From Mariprofundaceae bacterium (GTDB taxonomy: Bacteria > Pseudomonadota > Zetaproteobacteria > Mariprofundales > Mariprofundaceae), in contig JAUZQP010000173.1 of the NCBI GenBank assembly GCA_030950965.1, forward strand, positions 1 through 7,787: a stretch of 7,787 bases of DNA, read 5' to 3'. Position numbers and translations under genes: made by a program. Within the stretch, counting starts at the first letter, position 1; each line of letters opens with the position of its first letter. The notes beneath the pieces are model-generated. The model saw nothing but the letters and a program-made list of their open reading frames with translations, was not told where the DNA came from and ran no database searches. Below are positions 1 through 7,577 of the stretch, in pieces.

Positions 1-1
1 T

Positions 2-1897
2 CAACGTCAGCATCAGGTTTTACTCGGCGTAACGGGTTCGGGTAAAACGTATAGCATGGCTTGTGTGATTGAACGGACGCAAAAGCCGACCTTGATTATG
101 GCGCATAATAAAACCTTGGCAGCGCAGCTATACAGCGAGTTCAAACAGTTTTTCCCTAACAATGCGGTGGAATATTTCGTCTCCTATTACGATTATTATC
201 AACCTGAAGCCTATGTTCCTGCTTCGGATACCTACATCGAAAAAGACTCTGCGGTAAATGAACATATTGACCGTATGCGTCACGCTGCCACGCGCTCCCT
301 GTTGGAACGTGAAGATGTGATTATTGTCGCTTCGGTGTCGTGCATTTATGGCTTGGGTAGCCCTGAAGCCTATGCGGATATGTTGCTGTATATAGAGATT
401 GGGCGCACCTTGGATCAACGGCAAGCGATCAATAAACTGGTCGAGCTGCAATACGAGCGCAACAGCACGGACTTTCACCGTGGCACGTTTCGTGTGCGTG
501 GTGATGTGTTGGAGGTGTTCCCTGCCCATGCTCATGATTTTGCCGTGCGTATTGAGTTTTTTGGTGACGATGTTGATGGTCTGTGTCGCTTTGATCCGTT
601 GACGGGCAAACGGTTGGAGACGTTGCATAAATACACCATTTTTCCCAAGTCTCACTTCGTCACACCACGCGAACAGTTGTTGCAGGCGATGGAAAACATC
701 AAGACGGAACTCGCCGAACGGCTGGCGGATTTATATGCCAACAACCACTTAGTCGAAGCGCAGCGTTTGGAGCAGCGCACCTTGTTTGATCTGGAAATGA
801 TGCAAGAGATCGGGTTTTGCACTGGGGTGGAGAATTATTCACGCCATTTGACGGGGCGGAATCCTGGTGATGCGCCGCCAACGTTGCTGGATTACCTGCC
901 TAACAATGCCTTGGTGATTCTCGATGAGTCCCATGCCACCGTGCCGCAAATTGGTGCGATGTTCAAAGGCGATAGGGCGCGCAAGCAGACGCTCGTGGAC
1001 TTCGGTTTCCGCCTGCCTTCGGCATTGGATAACCGACCACTGAAGTTCGACGAATTTGAAGCCATTGTACCGCAAACACTGTATGTGTCAGCGACACCAG
1101 GCAATTACGAATTAGAGAGAACAGGCGGCGAATTTATTGAGCAGGTGATTCGCCCTACGGGGTTAATTGACCCTATGATCGAAGTGCGTCCAGCGACTTC
1201 ACAGGTGGATGATTTTATTAACGAAGCACCTGCTGTGATTGCCGCAGGGTTTCGCGTATTGGCGACCTGTTTAACCAAGCGCATGGCGGAGGATTTGACC
1301 AGTTACTTGAATGACGTGGGCATGAAGGTGCGTTATTTGCATTCGGACATTAAAACCATCGAACGGGTGGAGATTTTGCGCGATTTGCGCTTGGGTACTT
1401 TTGATGTTTTAGTAGGGATCAATCTGTTGCGTGAAGGGCTAGATTTGCCCGAAGTGGCATTGGTCTGTATCTTTGACGCGGATAAAGAGGGCTTTTTGCG
1501 TTCGCAGCGTTCCTTGATTCAAACCATTGGACGCGCTGCCCGTAACGTTGAAGGTCGCGTGATTATGTATGCCGATCGCATCACCCATTCGATGGAGGTT
1601 GCGATGGAAGAGACGGAGCGGCGACGGCTGATTCAAGAGACATACAATGAACAGCATGGCATCACGCCGCAAACGATTTGCAAAGAAATCCCTGATCTCC
1701 TGCGTGCTATTTATGATATGGATTACGGCGCTGTGCCGTATGTGGACGAAGCTGAGCCTGCGCTCAGTGGTGAAGCGGCAACCGTCAAATGTCGCGAACT
1801 GGAACGGTTAATGACTGAGGCAGCCGCTGATCTTCGCTTTGAAGATGCCGCACGCTACCGCGATGAACTTCAAGCTCTGCAAAAGGATGATGAATGA
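2..1897 (+). CDS. uvrB: UvrABC system protein B (excision nuclease helicase-like subunit), 5' truncated by window edge
   Basis: UvrB is the damage-verification subunit of cytoplasmic nucleotide excision repair. UvrA loads it onto DNA, it probes the lesion with a beta-hairpin using its ATPase, and it recruits UvrC for incision. The frame is open from base 2, and about 30 N-terminal residues, including the start, lie outside the window. Walker A GVTGSGKT is at 26-49. The Tyr-rich beta-hairpin (YYDYYQPEAYVP) follows at about 185-230. Motif II DESH is at 923-934, motif III SAT at 1088-1096, and motif VI QTIGRAARN at 1520-1546. The C-terminal UVR motif, which contacts UvrC, is at about 1790-1885. 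Estimated full length is about 660 residues, normal for the family (673 in E. coli). A few residues differ from common UvrB sequences (DESHAT rather than DESHVT; CLTKRMAEDL rather than TLTKRMAEDL), but no catalytic motif is broken. The stop overlaps the next start by 4 bp. Identification is near certain. Confidence 0.97.
   Translation, partial: QRQHQVLLGVTGSGKTYSMACVIERTQKPTLIMAHNKTLAAQLYSEFKQFFPNNAVEYFVSYYDYYQPEAYVPASDTYIEKDSAVNEHIDRMRHAATRSLLEREDVIIVASVSCIYGLGSPEAYADMLLYIEIGRTLDQRQAINKLVELQYERNSTDFHRGTFRVRGDVLEVFPAHAHDFAVRIEFFGDDVDGLCRFDPLTGKRLETLHKYTIFPKSHFVTPREQLLQAMENIKTELAERLADLYANNHLVEAQRLEQRTLFDLEMMQEIGFCTGVENYSRHLTGRNPGDAPPTLLDYLPNNALVILDESHATVPQIGAMFKGDRARKQTLVDFGFRLPSALDNRPLKFDEFEAIVPQTLYVSATPGNYELERTGGEFIEQVIRPTGLIDPMIEVRPATSQVDDFINEAPAVIAAGFRVLATCLTKRMAEDLTSYLNDVGMKVRYLHSDIKTIERVEILRDLRLGTFDVLVGINLLREGLDLPEVALVCIFDADKEGFLRSQRSLIQTIGRAARNVEGRVIMYADRITHSMEVAMEETERRRLIQETYNEQHGITPQTICKEIPDLLRAIYDMDYGAVPYVDEAEPALSGEAATVKCRELERLMTEAAADLRFEDAARYRDELQALQKDDE
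1881..1887 (+). promoter_or_regulatory. Shine-Dalgarno of the SNF2 gene inside the end of uvrB
   Basis: The purine-rich AAAAGGA ends six bases before the ATG at 1894. It lies within the last codons of uvrB. Together with the ATGA stop/start overlap it fixes the start of the downstream gene and supports termination-reinitiation coupling. Confidence 0.6.
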
Positions 1898-4800
1898 ACG
1901 ACACGAGTATCACAGAATCAATGATCCTCACTACATTCGATGCTGTCACCGCCTTGCGTGGACAACAGAGTTTTGAACAACATCAGGTCGGTGCGATCCG
2001 CAACGATGAGCATATTCTTTCCGCCGACGTGCGTGATGATAAGCAAAGTTACACCGTGCTTGTGCGCTGGAAGCAAGGTCAACCACGGGGCAACTGTTCG
2101 TGTTCGGCAGGGTTTAATTGCAAGCATGTTGCAGCATTATTGTACGCTTATTTGCACCAATCACAGCAAGCCCCTGATGATAGGGATGCAGTAGAACCAT
2201 CGGATGAAAGCGATACGGTTACGCCATTTTCAATGTGGTTGGGCAAACTCGATCACATTCCACGCGCCCCCAGCAGCAAGCAACAACCGAGTGGTCAATG
2301 TATTCTCTACCTGCTGCAAGAGCATCCGCATCATGGCATGATTATCAGCTTTCATTTGTCGCGTTACCTCAAGCAAGGCGGCTATGGTCGCAGCACGCCC
2401 TACCAACCAGCTAATGCCATGAAGCAGCATTGCCCTGCCTATATGAATCATGATGATCGCCGTATTTTGCGCATGGCAGCAGAGAACTATGAGGCTTCGT
2501 TGCGGCGTTATTATATGCTGCGTGATGAAGATGACGCGCTGATGCTCAAGTGGGCGATCAGCACAGGACGTTGCCATTGGCAGGAAGCCGATTCACACGC
2601 GCTCAAACTCGGCGATACCCTGCCAGGGCATTGGCACTGGCAGCTTAATAAAGAGGGGCAACAACGCCTGACCCTACATGCGGAAGGGGCGAATGTGATG
2701 GTGATTGCCCTGTCGCCACCGTGGTATTTGGACAAAGATCGTGGGCTGTGTGGTCGCATCGAAGCGGCGAATGCCGATGACCCTGTGGATGTTTTGTTAC
2801 ACCTACCGCCCCTAGAGCCCGATGCCAGCGAACAGCAGCGCGCCGAATTGATTGCGCAATTGCCAGCTACTGTGCCGCAGCCCGAGGTGATTCAGCACAA
2901 GCTGATTTGCACGGCGGTGAAAGCCGTAATCGAGCTGAAGTCGATTCCGACACCTGAAATTTATAGTAACCTTTTGCCCGAATACGTGCATATCGCTGAA
3001 CTGTGGCTGGATTATGGCGACGACCATCGCCACCCTTACATCGTCACCTCCGACACCACCGTACGCATGGTGGAGGGTCACCATATCAGCGATTACCAAC
3101 GCCACCCCGAAACAGAGCAACAGGCACTGGAGGCATTGGCACAGCAACAGCTCCAGCAAGTCGTGCCGTGGCTGAGTCAGGCGCCGCTAAAGCCGCACCA
3201 ATTCACCCTGTTAGAATCTCGCCATTGGCCACAATGGATGGTGGAAAACCTACCTGTTTTGCAACAATCGACGCTAGTTGAGGTGGTTATTTCGCCATCC
3301 TTCCGTCATCAATTGGCAGAGGTGGATAGTTGGGTGTTGAACACCGAAAGCGAGGGCTGGAGTGGTCGCGCACAACTGCGCGTACAATTGCGCGATGGCG
3401 AAGAGCTCGAACTCAACGATGCCATTGCCCATTGGCTGGAAGAAAATCCTGATGCTGTAAAAGCTGAAGCCTTGAGCGAATGGGCAGAAACGCCGTCCAT
3501 TGCACTAAAATTACCCCATGGTCGGGTGTTGTCCATCCCTGGCAGTATGTTGGCGAATGTACTGCGCTATATGATGGATATTTTCAATCATTTAAGTACG
3601 ACAACGATTGCCACGCCGCAATTGGTCGAACTGCGTTCCGCCTTAGCCAAAGAGAAAAACGCCCCCGTTAAAATCAATGCCGATCCGTGGTTGGAGAAGG
3701 CACAAGGCCTGCTACACCCCGAATTATGGCCGACAGTGATGGCACCAGCAGGGCTACAAGCGCGTTTGCGCGATTACCAGCAGGACAGCCTTAGTTGGCT
3801 GCAAATGCTCTGCCAGCTCGGCATGCATGGTATTCTTGCCGACGACATGGGGCTGGGCAAAACGGTGCAGGCTTTATCGCACATTCTGACCGAAAAAGAA
3901 TCGGGGCGTTTGCGCCATCCTACGCTGGTGATTTGCCCCACCAGTTTGGTTCACAACTGGTACAACGAAATTCAACATTTCACCCCCACATTGACGGCGT
4001 TGATTCTGCACGGCAGCGAGCGTGCCCAGCATTTCAACAGCATCCCCAGCCATGATATTATTATCACCACCTACCCCTTGTTGATTCGTGATCATGAAGT
4101 ATTGCAAGCACAACCTTGGCATTTATTGATTTTGGATGAGGCACAATACATCAAAAACCCAGCAGCGCGCAGTTCGCGGTTGGTACGCACCTTGCAAAGC
4201 ACCCACCGTCTATGCCTCACGGGCACACCGATGGAAAATCACCTGGGCGAGTTGTGGTCGTTGTTTGACTTCCTGATGCCAGGTTATTTGAGCGACAAAA
4301 AATCATTCCGTCGCATGTTCCGCATCCCGATTGAAAACGAAGGTGATATTGCTCGGCAACAGCAATTAGAGGTGCGGATTCGTCCCTTTATTTTGCGTCG
4401 TCGTAAAGAGGATGTTGCTACAGAGCTGCCACCGAAAACAGAGATTTTACGCACCGTCGATATGGACAGCGCGCAACGGGAACTCTACGAAGGTATGCGC
4501 CTTGCCATGCAAAAGCGTGTGCGTGACAGTATTGCCATCGCGGGGGCACAAAAAAGCCATATTATTCTGCTCGATGCCTTAATGAAGATGCGTCAAGTAT
4601 GCTGCGACCCGCGTTTGCTTAAACATATGCATGGCGATGGTAGAAAAGCACCCCCATCCGCCAAACTGGATGCCCTGCGTGATATGTTGCCCGAAATGCT
4701 TGAAGAGGGACGGCGGATTTTGCTGTTCTCACAATTTACCAGTATGCTGGCGTTGATTGAAGACTTGGTGCACGAACTGGGCATCCCCTATTTGAAGCTC

Positions 4801-5169
4801 ACGGGCAGCACGCGTAACCGACAAGCGATGGTGGATACCTTCCAAGAGGGTAACACACCGCTGTTCCTCATCAGCCTAAAAGCTGGTGGTACAGGTTTGA
4901 ACCTAACCGCTGCTGACACGGTCATTCACTACGACCCATGGTGGAACCCAGCAGCCGAGCAGCAGGCTTCCGACCGCGCCCATCGCATCGGGCAAGACAA
5001 ACCTGTCTTTGTCTACAAGCTGATTACCGAAGGAACCATAGAAGAAAAAATCCTTGCCTTGCAAGCACGTAAACAGGCTTTAGCGGATCACATCCACGCC
5101 GCAGGAGAAAGTAGTCTCACTGCATTAAGCCAAGAAGAAATCAGTGCCTTGTTTGAACCCCTCACGTAA
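1894..5169 (+). CDS. SWIM zinc-finger / SNF2-family DNA-dependent ATPase (bacterial Rad54/RapA-like helicase)
   Basis: This 1091-residue protein is a predicted dsDNA-translocating ATPase of the SNF2 superfamily (SF2), expected to remodel protein-DNA or polymerase-DNA complexes rather than unwind duplex. The N-terminus carries a SWIM zinc finger with the CxC...CxH pattern (C68, C70, C76, H78), a probable DNA- or protein-binding module. Residues about 100-620 form a long region in which I recognise no catalytic motif; similar associated regions are usual in bacterial SWIM-SNF2 proteins. The ATPase core starts near residue 630. Motif I is DDMGLGKT (650-657), motif II DEAQ (748-751) and motif III LTGTP (775-779). 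The helicase C lobe has LLFSQFT, the SLKAGGTGLNL segment and motif VI DRAHRIGQ (1027-1034). All catalytic motifs are intact. The ATG overlaps the uvrB stop and has a Shine-Dalgarno, so the two are probably one operon. A repair role is inferred from this context; the exact substrate is unknown. Confidence 0.93.
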   Translation: MNDTSITESMILTTFDAVTALRGQQSFEQHQVGAIRNDEHILSADVRDDKQSYTVLVRWKQGQPRGNCSCSAGFNCKHVAALLYAYLHQSQQAPDDRDAVEPSDESDTVTPFSMWLGKLDHIPRAPSSKQQPSGQCILYLLQEHPHHGMIISFHLSRYLKQGGYGRSTPYQPANAMKQHCPAYMNHDDRRILRMAAENYEASLRRYYMLRDEDDALMLKWAISTGRCHWQEADSHALKLGDTLPGHWHWQLNKEGQQRLTLHAEGANVMVIALSPPWYLDKDRGLCGRIEAANADDPVDVLLHLPPLEPDASEQQRAELIAQLPATVPQPEVIQHKLICTAVKAVIELKSIPTPEIYSNLLPEYVHIAELWLDYGDDHRHPYIVTSDTTVRMVEGHHISDYQRHPETEQQALEALAQQQLQQVVPWLSQAPLKPHQFTLLESRHWPQWMVENLPVLQQSTLVEVVISPSFRHQLAEVDSWVLNTESEGWSGRAQLRVQLRDGEELELNDAIAHWLEENPDAVKAEALSEWAETPSIALKLPHGRVLSIPGSMLANVLRYMMDIFNHLSTTTIATPQLVELRSALAKEKNAPVKINADPWLEKAQGLLHPELWPTVMAPAGLQARLRDYQQDSLSWLQMLCQLGMHGILADDMGLGKTVQALSHILTEKESGRLRHPTLVICPTSLVHNWYNEIQHFTPTLTALILHGSERAQHFNSIPSHDIIITTYPLLIRDHEVLQAQPWHLLILDEAQYIKNPAARSSRLVRTLQSTHRLCLTGTPMENHLGELWSLFDFLMPGYLSDKKSFRRMFRIPIENEGDIARQQQLEVRIRPFILRRRKEDVATELPPKTEILRTVDMDSAQRELYEGMRLAMQKRVRDSIAIAGAQKSHIILLDALMKMRQVCCDPRLLKHMHGDGRKAPPSAKLDALRDMLPEMLEEGRRILLFSQFTSMLALIEDLVHELGIPYLKLTGSTRNRQAMVDTFQEGNTPLFLISLKAGGTGLNLTAADTVIHYDPWWNPAAEQQASDRAHRIGQDKPVFVYKLITEGTIEEKILALQARKQALADHIHAAGESSLTALSQEEISALFEPLT

Positions 5170-5192
5170 CCTGAATCATTGCGGTTACGTGA
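5162..5192. repeat. Perfect 10-bp inverted repeat over the SNF2 stop codon
   Basis: TCACGTAACC at 5162-5171 is exactly complementary to GGTTACGTGA at 5183-5192, with an 11-base spacer. The left arm contains the TAA stop (5167-5169). No T-run follows on either strand, so it is not a standard intrinsic terminator. It could be a weak rho-dependent or 3'-end-stabilising hairpin, or a dimeric protein-binding site upstream of the ffh-like gene. The symmetry is directly visible; its function is inference. Confidence 0.55.
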
Positions 5193-5253
5193 CAATAGGT
5201 CATCTCCACTGTTGAATAGCGACCTGATACCTTGAATATTTGTGAGTTTGTAT
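5193..5253 (+). promoter_or_regulatory. Leader of the ffh-like gene, weak promoter candidate
   Basis: This short gap is the only place for a promoter between the SNF2 gene and the ffh-like gene. A weak candidate is TTGAAT (5212-5217) with a 17-base spacer to AATATT (5235-5240), each matching 4 of 6 consensus bases. Transcription from it would start within a few bases of the ATG at 5254, leaving almost no leader, which counts against it. Read-through from uvrB-SNF2 is equally possible. The only Shine-Dalgarno-like element is GTGAG (5242-5246), seven bases before the ATG at 5254. Confidence 0.2.
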
Positions 5254-6603
5254 ATGTTTGATCGTTTAAGTCAGAAACTGGGTGATATTACTGCAAAACT
5301 GCGTAAAACCGTCCGAATTACTGAAGCTGACCTTGATGCCAGCTTGCGCGAAATGCGTTTGGCATTGCTAGAGGCTGATGTTGCTTTGCCCGTTGTTCGC
5401 CATCTGATGGCTGAAGTGCGTGAGCGTGCTCTGGGTGAAGAAGTCGCCAAAAGCTTGCAACCTGGTCAAGTGATTATCAAAATTTTACATGATGTACTCG
5501 GTAATGTACTCGGTGGCGAACGCCATCCACTCAATCTTACGGCAATTCCTTCCGTTATTTTATTGTGTGGTTTGCAAGGGGCTGGTAAAACCACCACCGC
5601 TGGTAAATTAGCGCGCATGCTCTCAAATGAGGGTAAAAAAGTTGCCGTCACCAGTGTCGATTCTACTCGCCCAGCAGCGCGTGAACAACTGCGTGTGCTT
5701 GCCAATCAAGTCGGCGTACCCTATTTATCAACCGAAGATCAAGCGGGTTCTGCCCTTGAGATGGCACAGGCTGCTTTGCAGCAAGCGCGTACCGGTGGTC
5801 ACCATGTATTGATTTTGGATACCGCAGGTCGTCAGGTCGTCGATGACTCTTTGATGGCGGAGATTGAAGAGATCGCCAGCGGTATTCAGGCGAGCGAACG
5901 ACTCTTAGTCCTTGATGCTATGACAGGGCAAACGGCGTTAAAAATCGCCGAAGATTTTCATCGTACCGTATCACTGTCGGGCTGTATTTTAAGTAAAACT
6001 GATGCTGATGTACGCGGTGGTGCAGCATTATCCGTGTCGCATAGCACCCAAGTTCCTGTGCGCTTTGTCGGTACGGGTGAAAAAATTGATGCCTTTGAAG
6101 TATTTGACCCGCAACGCATGGCTGGTCGTATTCTGGGTCAAGGCGATGTGGTCGGTTTGGTGGAAAAAATCCAAGCCAATGTCGATCAGGACAAAGCCAC
6201 ACAATTAGCGCGTAAAGTGAACAAAGGTACCTTTGACCTGATGGACTTTGCCGAACAACTGGATCAGATGAAAAAAATGGGCGGCATGTCCAGCATGATG
6301 AAGATGATTCCTGGCATGAAAATCCCCACCGAAGCCACCGCACAAATCGATGATTCCCTGTTTAAACGCATGCAAGCGATGGTCTACTCTATGACCCCTA
6401 AGGAGCGCCAGTTCCCGCGCCTACTCAACGGCAGTCGCAAGAAACGCATCGCCTGTGGCTCGGGCACTAACGTGATGGAGCTAAACCGCATGCTCAAGCA
6501 GTTTCAGCAAATGCAAAAGATGATGAAAAAGGTCAAAGGCAAAAAAGGTCAGCGTATGATGGCACAAATGGCCGCTGGGATGAAGATACCAGGTATGCAT
6601 TAA
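5254..6603 (+). CDS. ffh: Signal recognition particle protein Ffh/SRP54 (divergent GTPase, possibly a paralogue)
   Basis: Ffh binds 4.5S RNA and signal sequences of nascent membrane proteins and delivers ribosomes to the receptor FtsY at the inner membrane through paired GTP hydrolysis. The product has 449 residues from the ATG at 5254, which gives the typical N-terminus MFDRLSQKL. An in-frame GTG at 5242 would add four residues and lacks family support. The N domain carries ALLEADVALPVV. The G domain has G1 GLQGAGKTT (106-114), DSTRPAA (136-142), G3 DTAGR (189-193) and a G4 reading SKTD (247-250). The Met-rich M domain holds the RNA-binding stretch GSRKKRIACGSGT (393-405). Usual Ffh has TKxDGD, DTAGRL and DxYRPAA-like motifs; here they are SKTDAD, DTAGRQ and DSTRPAA. 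From memory, several stretches (RPAAREQL, AGRILGQGDVV, SRKKRIACGSG) recall alphaproteobacterial Ffh. The usual rpsP-rimM-trmD neighbours are absent. SRP54 family membership is certain; whether this is the housekeeping copy is open. Confidence 0.9.
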   Translation: MFDRLSQKLGDITAKLRKTVRITEADLDASLREMRLALLEADVALPVVRHLMAEVRERALGEEVAKSLQPGQVIIKILHDVLGNVLGGERHPLNLTAIPSVILLCGLQGAGKTTTAGKLARMLSNEGKKVAVTSVDSTRPAAREQLRVLANQVGVPYLSTEDQAGSALEMAQAALQQARTGGHHVLILDTAGRQVVDDSLMAEIEEIASGIQASERLLVLDAMTGQTALKIAEDFHRTVSLSGCILSKTDADVRGGAALSVSHSTQVPVRFVGTGEKIDAFEVFDPQRMAGRILGQGDVVGLVEKIQANVDQDKATQLARKVNKGTFDLMDFAEQLDQMKKMGGMSSMMKMIPGMKIPTEATAQIDDSLFKRMQAMVYSMTPKERQFPRLLNGSRKKRIACGSGTNVMELNRMLKQFQQMQKMMKKVKGKKGQRMMAQMAAGMKIPGMH

Positions 6604-6621
6604 GGTCGTAACAGACGATGT

Positions 6622-6633
6622 AGGCTAAAGCCT
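6622..6633. repeat. Short palindrome in the ffh-luxR gap (possible REP-like unit)
   Basis: AGGC (6622-6625) and GCCT (6630-6633) flank TAAA, giving a small hairpin between the ffh-like stop and the response regulator's Shine-Dalgarno. Similar TAGGCT...AGCCT palindromes occur as dispersed intergenic repeats in various bacteria, but one copy cannot show that. It is too short and lacks a T-run, so it is not a convincing terminator. Confidence 0.3.
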
Positions 6634-6645
6634 GAGGGGGCGGGG

Positions 6646-7302
6646 ATGATGAACGAAACAGAGCAGACCAATTATCGAGTTGTGGTCATCGAAGACGATC
6701 CACACACGCGGGCGTATTTAACGAAAACCATTGCTGCCGTTCCTAATATGTTGGTAGTGGGTGATGCAGGTGATTGCGCCCATGCCATGCCATTATTGCG
6801 CACCGAACCTGATATTGCATTGATTGACTTAGGCTTACCTGATGGCAGTGGATTAGATCTGATTCGCAAGCGTTTTTTTAAGCAGTCTACCACACAATTT
6901 GTCGTCATCACCGTGTTTGGCGATGAAGCCCATGTTATGCCTGCACTAGAAGCAGGTGCTTGTGGTTATTTGATGAAAGACTCTGCACTGCCTGATATCG
7001 CCGAGCTTATCTCTCAAGTCTTGAGTGGTGGCTCTCCTATTTCTCCTATTATTGCACGTAAACTACTGACGCGCTTTCGGATAGACAATGATCAGCAACA
7101 GGGCTCGATGCTCACCAAGCGTGAATTTGATGTATTGCATTTGATGTCCAAGGGTTATAACTATAACGAAACGGCAGAACACCTTGGTATTTCATACCAT
7201 ACAGTGGTTTCGCATGTGCGCCATACCTACCGCAAGTTGGAAGTTACATCACGGGCAGAGGCCATATTTGAAGCCTCGCGCATGGGATTGTTAAACATGT
7301 AA
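6646..7302 (+). CDS. NarL/FixJ-family response regulator (REC + LuxR-type HTH)
   Basis: This is a 218-residue two-component transcription regulator. The N-terminal receiver domain (about 10-125) has the acidic pocket E16/D17, phospho-acceptor D61 in LIDLGLPDGSG, switch residue T89 and conserved K111, so phosphorylation chemistry looks intact. A linker (about 130-152) leads to a LuxR-type helix-turn-helix (about 154-216) with the typical LTKREFDVL start and the TVVSHVRHTYRKL recognition region. The start is ATG 6646 or the adjacent in-frame ATG 6649; the G-rich GAGGGGG at 6634-6640 serves as a plausible Shine-Dalgarno and slightly favours 6649. It lies 42 bp after the ffh-like gene on the same strand, so co-transcription is possible. 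No histidine kinase is present in the window, so its signal, partner and target genes cannot be inferred. It is complete at both ends despite the insertion-sequence relic that follows 17-20 bp later. Confidence 0.93.
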   Translation: MMNETEQTNYRVVVIEDDPHTRAYLTKTIAAVPNMLVVGDAGDCAHAMPLLRTEPDIALIDLGLPDGSGLDLIRKRFFKQSTTQFVVITVFGDEAHVMPALEAGACGYLMKDSALPDIAELISQVLSGGSPISPIIARKLLTRFRIDNDQQQGSMLTKREFDVLHLMSKGYNYNETAEHLGISYHTVVSHVRHTYRKLEVTSRAEAIFEASRMGLLNM

Positions 7303-7318
7303 GGGCTTTCTATTCTCG

Positions 7319-7577
7319 GACAGCCTCCTAGAGGACTTTGATTACAGCCATCAAACGAGCATCAGCCAGCGGAAAGTGAACCAATCACTCGACTTTTCCT
7401 TCATCGGCACGCCTGAGGTAGGCAAAACGCACCTCGCTATTGGCATCGGCTTTAGATCAGGGTTACAAAGTCTGTTTTACCAGTGCCATGCCCGTGGTGG
7501 AACGGATTATTCATCACTCATGCGTATTCATGCTCGGTGGTGAAAGCTACCGTTTACGGACAAAGTTAGACCGCTAA
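7319..7577 (+). pseudogene. istB: Degenerate IS21-family IstB ATPase remnant (internal deletion plus frameshift)
   Basis: IstB is the AAA+ helper ATPase of IS21-family transposition. Only fragments survive. From about 7319 one frame reads SLLEDFDYSHQTS, matching the conserved DFDF region before the ATPase core, then a Walker A GTPEVGKTH (usual GPPGVGKTH, so one Gly is Glu). About nine residues between the DFDF region and Walker A appear lost. Near 7473 homology moves to another frame (FTSAMPVVER), which runs directly into the IstB-like C-terminal tail HHSC...GGESYRLRTK and stops at 7575-7577. The original frame stops at 7541. Walker B and most of the core are deleted: roughly 85 codons remain of about 250. 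No istA, no N-terminal part of istB and no terminal repeats are visible. This is a dead relic, so it marks an old insertion. Recognition is by motif memory only. Confidence 0.75.

Noticed and set aside
128..655. Long open frame of 175 codons on the minus strand within uvrB
   Set aside because: It lies wholly antisense to a clear uvrB, has no recognisable motif and no Shine-Dalgarno that I can see; it is a shadow frame.
1752..1767. CTGAGC/GCTCAG inverted repeat with a 4-base loop in uvrB
   Set aside because: A 6-bp stem inside coding sequence for a variable linker, with no T-run; expected by chance at this length.
4135..4146. DEAQ instead of DEAH in motif II of the SNF2 ATPase
   Set aside because: DEAQ is common in bacterial SNF2-family proteins and does not suggest loss of activity.
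5242..5253. GTG at 5242 as the ffh start
   Set aside because: It is in frame but adds four residues not typical of Ffh. The ATG at 5254 gives the family N-terminus, and the GTG overlaps the only Shine-Dalgarno-like bases.
5918..6343. 141-codon minus-strand open frame within the ffh-like gene
   Set aside because: It is antisense to the well-supported SRP54 reading frame and resembles no family.
7337..7355. TTTGAT/ATCAAA inverted repeat, considered as an IS end or terminator
   Set aside because: Only 6 bp, located inside the istB relic's reading frame, with no T-run and no matching copy at the other side.
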